A stretch of 64,000 nucleotides of DNA from an uncultured Lachnospiraceae bacterium (lineage in GTDB: Bacteria; Bacillota; Clostridia; Lachnospirales; Lachnospiraceae). Under the pieces are notes generated by a model. It was not told the DNA's origin. It did not search any database and saw only the letters and a list, made by a program, of their open reading frames with translations. The translations under genes were made by a program, and so were the position numbers. Each line of letters opens with the position of its first letter. Position 1 is the stretch's first letter. Below are positions 61,161-64,000 of the stretch, one piece after another. Location of the stretch: NCBI GenBank assembly GCA_947652735.1, contig CANTEG010000005.1, forward strand, positions 124,001 through 188,000. Reading direction: 5' to 3'.

Positions 61161-62537
61161 ATGAATATTGAAAATATAAATAGTTCCAATAAAAAAGCGG
61201 AAGTACGTTCAATGCTAAAGGCACTAATTGTACTTGCTGTTCCTACCGTTATTGAGGAAATACTGTCCACACTGCTTCAATATGTTGACACTGCAATGGT
61301 GGGACATTTGGGTGAGGAGGCAACGGCAGCGGTAAATGTTACCACAACAATTACATGGCTTGTAAGCAGTGTTTACTCAGCTGTGGGAATCGGTATTCTT
61401 GCAATGATAGCAAAGGCAATCGGACAAAAGGATGACACACTGGTTAAGACGATATCGAAGCAGGCGGTTTTGCTTGTGGCTGTTATAGGCAGCATAACTG
61501 GTGTTATTTCCATGATTTTAAGTCCTTTTATTCCAAAATGGATGGGGGCAGAAGAACACGTTAGGGCAGATGCGTCCGCATACTTTTTTATCATAAGCTG
61601 TTCGGTGTTATTTCGGGCGGCAGGCTCCGTATTCGGGGCAGCACTTCGTGCCACAAAGGACACAAAAACACCTCTTTATATCAGTATACTGGCAAATGTA
61701 ATCAATGTTATCCTTAATTACCTGCTTATTTATACAGCTGCATTAGGGGTAAGAGGTGCGGCAATCGCGTCCTCTGTGTCTTATGTCGTATTTGGAATAT
61801 TAATGTTTGCAGCATACAGAAAAAATAAAATTTTACATTGGGATTTAAAGAGCTTTCAGGTTGATACAGGGCAGCTTAAGGAATGTGCAAGGGTCAGTTT
61901 GCCGGTTCTTGGAACAAGCATGGCATCATGCTTGGGCTATGTAATTTTTGCAAGACTTGTTTCCAATATGGGCACCACTGTATTTGCGGCACATTCAATA
62001 GCTGTTACGGCTGAAACAATGTTTTACATAGCGGGGTACGGCTTTCGGACGGCAACATCAACACTGGTTGGGAATGCACTTGGAGAGCAGGACAAAGAAA
62101 AGTTTTTGCTTGTATCAAAAACAAGTGTTGCAGTAACCCTTACGATGATGTGCGTAAGCGGATTTATCCTTTATTTTGTTTCATATCCCCTTATGTGCCT
62201 GCTTACAAACAGTGAGGCGGTTGCAGTGCTCGGTGCGGAAATGCTTAAGCTTGTGGCATTTTCTGAACCGTTTTTCGGGCTTATGATAGTTGCCGAGGGA
62301 ATTTTTTATGGTTTGGGAAGAACGAAATATACATTTTTTGTTGAAACGTTTAGTATGTGGGGAGTGCGGATTTTTTTTACATCCCTTGTTGTTTTAAAGT
62401 GGCATATGGGTTTAAGGGCAGTATGGTACTGCATGATTGCAGATAATATATGTAAGGCAGTGCTTTTAATTATTCCAATATTGTCAGGCCGTCGTATTTG
62501 GCGGGATGGTTTTGCCAAGAGTGGTGAAATCCAGTAA
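61161..62537 (+). CDS. MATE-family multidrug exporter
   Basis: 458 residues with twelve predicted membrane helices and the MATE start PTVIEEILSTLLQYVDTAMVGHLG. The internal repeat around residue 250 (VSLPVLGTSMASCLGYVIFARLVSNMGTTVFAAHSIA) shows the two-bundle fold. MATE proteins use sodium or proton gradients to export cationic compounds. It begins 10 bp behind the GH3 fossil with a weak ribosome site. Substrate unknown. Confidence 0.92.
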   Translation: MNIENINSSNKKAEVRSMLKALIVLAVPTVIEEILSTLLQYVDTAMVGHLGEEATAAVNVTTTITWLVSSVYSAVGIGILAMIAKAIGQKDDTLVKTISKQAVLLVAVIGSITGVISMILSPFIPKWMGAEEHVRADASAYFFIISCSVLFRAAGSVFGAALRATKDTKTPLYISILANVINVILNYLLIYTAALGVRGAAIASSVSYVVFGILMFAAYRKNKILHWDLKSFQVDTGQLKECARVSLPVLGTSMASCLGYVIFARLVSNMGTTVFAAHSIAVTAETMFYIAGYGFRTATSTLVGNALGEQDKEKFLLVSKTSVAVTLTMMCVSGFILYFVSYPLMCLLTNSEAVAVLGAEMLKLVAFSEPFFGLMIVAEGIFYGLGRTKYTFFVETFSMWGVRIFFTSLVVLKWHMGLRAVWYCMIADNICKAVLLIIPILSGRRIWRDGFAKSGEIQ

Positions 62538-62608
62538 AAGAAATATTTTTTAAAAAGATAAATTTTCAAGGTATATATTTGGTTTGTTAAGGAGCTTGTT
62601 TTATTGCA

Positions 62609-63202
62609 ATGAAATTAAAAAATGAGTTAGAAAATGAAACCTCTATGGGTGATACAGAGGAGGAGCAAAGACAGCATGAGGCGTTAAAAGCAGAGCTTAT
62701 GGAAAAACTGGATTATATCAGCATGTTATATCAGAGGCAGTACGACGGTATAGACAAAAGGATTAAAAAATATAAATCTGATATGTATAATGCTGTACTT
62801 TTATTTGTGATTGTCGCAACAGTTGATGGTATTCTTTCGGCTATGCTTGCTTCTCCAGGCGGCGGTATTTTGGGAATGTCGATAGAAATATGGGTAGCAG
62901 CCATCTCATTGTTTATCGCACTTATAAAGACAGGAAAAGGCATGATATCCGCCATATTCACTTACAATGTTCAAATTGAGAAAAAGTCCCTGCTGCAATA
63001 CATTAGGAAATATGACATTTTCACGATAGAGGAGGAGAGGCGGTACTGTTGCAGGAAGTTAGATGAGGTCACAGACTTGAAGAAAAAGCTTAAGGACTTA
63101 GAGCAGGGAATGAAATATACCGAATATGCGGATTATGAATACATAGAAAAACGGGCGGACGCAGATGTTCTTGATGGGTTTTATAAGCTTCCCCTGTGGT
63201 GA
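62609..63202 (+). CDS. 197-residue membrane protein with coiled-coil ends
   Basis: Acidic N-terminal coiled coil (EEEQRQHEALKAELMEKLDY), two hydrophobic helices (about 63-82 and 91-113) and a charged C-terminal coiled coil (CCRKLDEVTDLKKKLKDLEQ). Resembles small mobile-element or SLATT-like membrane proteins in layout, but I cannot assign it. The start at 62609 has ggagc far upstream. Confidence 0.6.
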   Translation: MKLKNELENETSMGDTEEEQRQHEALKAELMEKLDYISMLYQRQYDGIDKRIKKYKSDMYNAVLLFVIVATVDGILSAMLASPGGGILGMSIEIWVAAISLFIALIKTGKGMISAIFTYNVQIEKKSLLQYIRKYDIFTIEEERRYCCRKLDEVTDLKKKLKDLEQGMKYTEYADYEYIEKRADADVLDGFYKLPLW

Positions 63203-63321
63203 CCGTGATGGGAACGAAAGCTGGGGTACAAGCTGTTAAAACATGGATTGGTTTGCAGCCGATTGTGAAAGGTGATAAAATATAAGCTCAGGTAATATAG
63301 ATAAAAAGAAAAGGATAAAGT

Positions 63322-64000
63322 GTGGCTGTCATGAATATTCAAAAGATTTATACAGACAAAATCAACTATGCCGATACAGGCAGGGAAATTGGAAATGTGG
63401 CTCAGGATGCTATTGACAAGGCACTAAGAAAAAATGTGGCTGTAGGTATAGCAGGTGGATGCTATGACGAAGGGCTGACATTTATTTTTGTGTGTGATTA
63501 TTTGATTTACAGTCTTGGTTATGACAGCTTTGATGCGTTTATGTCTGCCACAGACGGTAAGCTTATAAATCTTATATATGATGAAGACAGAGTAAAGTTT
63601 GACAGCACATCCTTTATGAATGACAATACGCAAAAAAAATATAGGATAAAGTCAAAGGATGGTTCAACCATATGGGTCAGCCAATTCAAAATTGATACAT
63701 TTGATGCATCAAAGGAGCCTATATGGATAGCTACATTCCGCAATATTGATGATGTGTACCAAAAAGAAAGAATGATGAAAAAGCAGTCAGTTGATCTGGC
63801 TGATACGCTTCTTGCCCTCACTAAAATGTATTTAAAGGTGCTTAAGGTAAACCTTACGGATGAGAGCTTTTTTGAGGCAAGGGCAGACATAATATGGAAT
63901 CAGAAAAAAAACAGAACAAAAATTAATAAGAGAAAGAACAATAAAAAGAAGCTTAAAATATCGGAATGGATAAAAAATTATGCAAAGGCAGGAAATATTC
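63322..64000 (+). CDS. PAS-like sensor protein, cut by the right edge
   Basis: Open from GTG 63322 to the window end, 226 codons. GTG is preferred because aagga lies 6 bases upstream; ATG 63331 in the same frame is too far. The visible part resembles the N-terminal sensor region of Lachnospiraceae PAS-containing kinases or diguanylate cyclases (FVCDYLIYSLGYDSFDAF, then DGSTIWVSQFKIDTFDA). It ends in a Lys/Asn-rich stretch. Output domain lies outside the window. Confidence 0.65.
   Translation, partial: MAVMNIQKIYTDKINYADTGREIGNVAQDAIDKALRKNVAVGIAGGCYDEGLTFIFVCDYLIYSLGYDSFDAFMSATDGKLINLIYDEDRVKFDSTSFMNDNTQKKYRIKSKDGSTIWVSQFKIDTFDASKEPIWIATFRNIDDVYQKERMMKKQSVDLADTLLALTKMYLKVLKVNLTDESFFEARADIIWNQKKNRTKINKRKNNKKKLKISEWIKNYAKAGNI

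Noticed and set aside
1..64000. CRISPR arrays, rRNA and tRNA genes, phage structural genes
   Set aside because: No regularly spaced repeats, no recognisable RNA gene and no capsid or tail genes were seen on reading by eye; small RNA genes could be missed.

Overview
The window looks like the chromosome of a spore-forming, anaerobic Firmicute, most likely of the Lachnospiraceae. It carries gpr and spoIIP, the lepA-hemW pair, a pyruvate phosphate dikinase, a domain-permuted family 3 glycosidase and a conjugative element of clostridial gut type. Genus and species are inference only.

Left chromosomal part (1-16.98 kb). A hybrid sensor kinase cut by the window edge is followed by gpr, spoIIP, lepA and hemW. 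A convergent PocR-chemoreceptor gene shares a bidirectional terminator with hemW, and ppdK and a GNAT acetyltransferase come next. A Bce-type peptide-antibiotic module (ATPase, permease, response regulator, kinase) sits behind a textbook BceR operator.

Integrated element (16,985-48,213; 31,229 bp). This is a complete-looking integrative conjugative element. It has 29-bp imperfect terminal inverted repeats (23/29 identical) and a 9-bp target duplication, CAGCCCTTA, on both sides. It carries no tyrosine or serine recombinase. The only recombination enzyme is an ISLre2-family (UPF0236) DDE transposase whose stop codon lies 6 bp from the right inverted repeat. The element end is 16 bp upstream of a near-consensus sigma-A promoter. 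This is the logic known from streptococcal TnGBS elements, here joined to a different, clostridial conjugation backbone. Internal order: parA-parB, ssb and small proteins; lipoprotein and small membrane proteins; a VaFE/SpaA-type surface protein; ArdC-like and DUF3991/Toprim proteins; MobC and MobA-type relaxase; PcfB; VirD4; pilin-like protein; VirB6, PrgI (VirB3) and VirB4; CHAP/M23 cell-wall hydrolase; RepA-type initiator; an unrecognised three-gene AT-rich cassette; the transposase. Two promoters in the element, one in front of a surface-type gene and one in front of the transposase, carry the same 16-bp operator-like sequence against their -35 boxes. Three related palindromes, one of them inside parB, are candidate centromere sites.

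Right chromosomal part (48.2-64 kb). A small membrane protein and a DUF362 protein precede a compact VanG-type vancomycin-resistance cluster (vanR, vanS, D-Ala-D-Ser-type ligase, vanXY, vanT). It has a VanR-box-like site over the vanS stop codon and a long terminator-like hairpin in front of the ligase gene. Then come a PAS-GGDEF diguanylate cyclase overlapping pfkA, the permuted GH3 enzyme with a 3'-end fossil of a lost second copy, a MATE exporter, a small membrane protein and a PAS-like sensor cut by the window edge. A roughly 75-nt hairpin-rich sequence occurs twice, once inside the element and once in the leader of the diguanylate cyclase.
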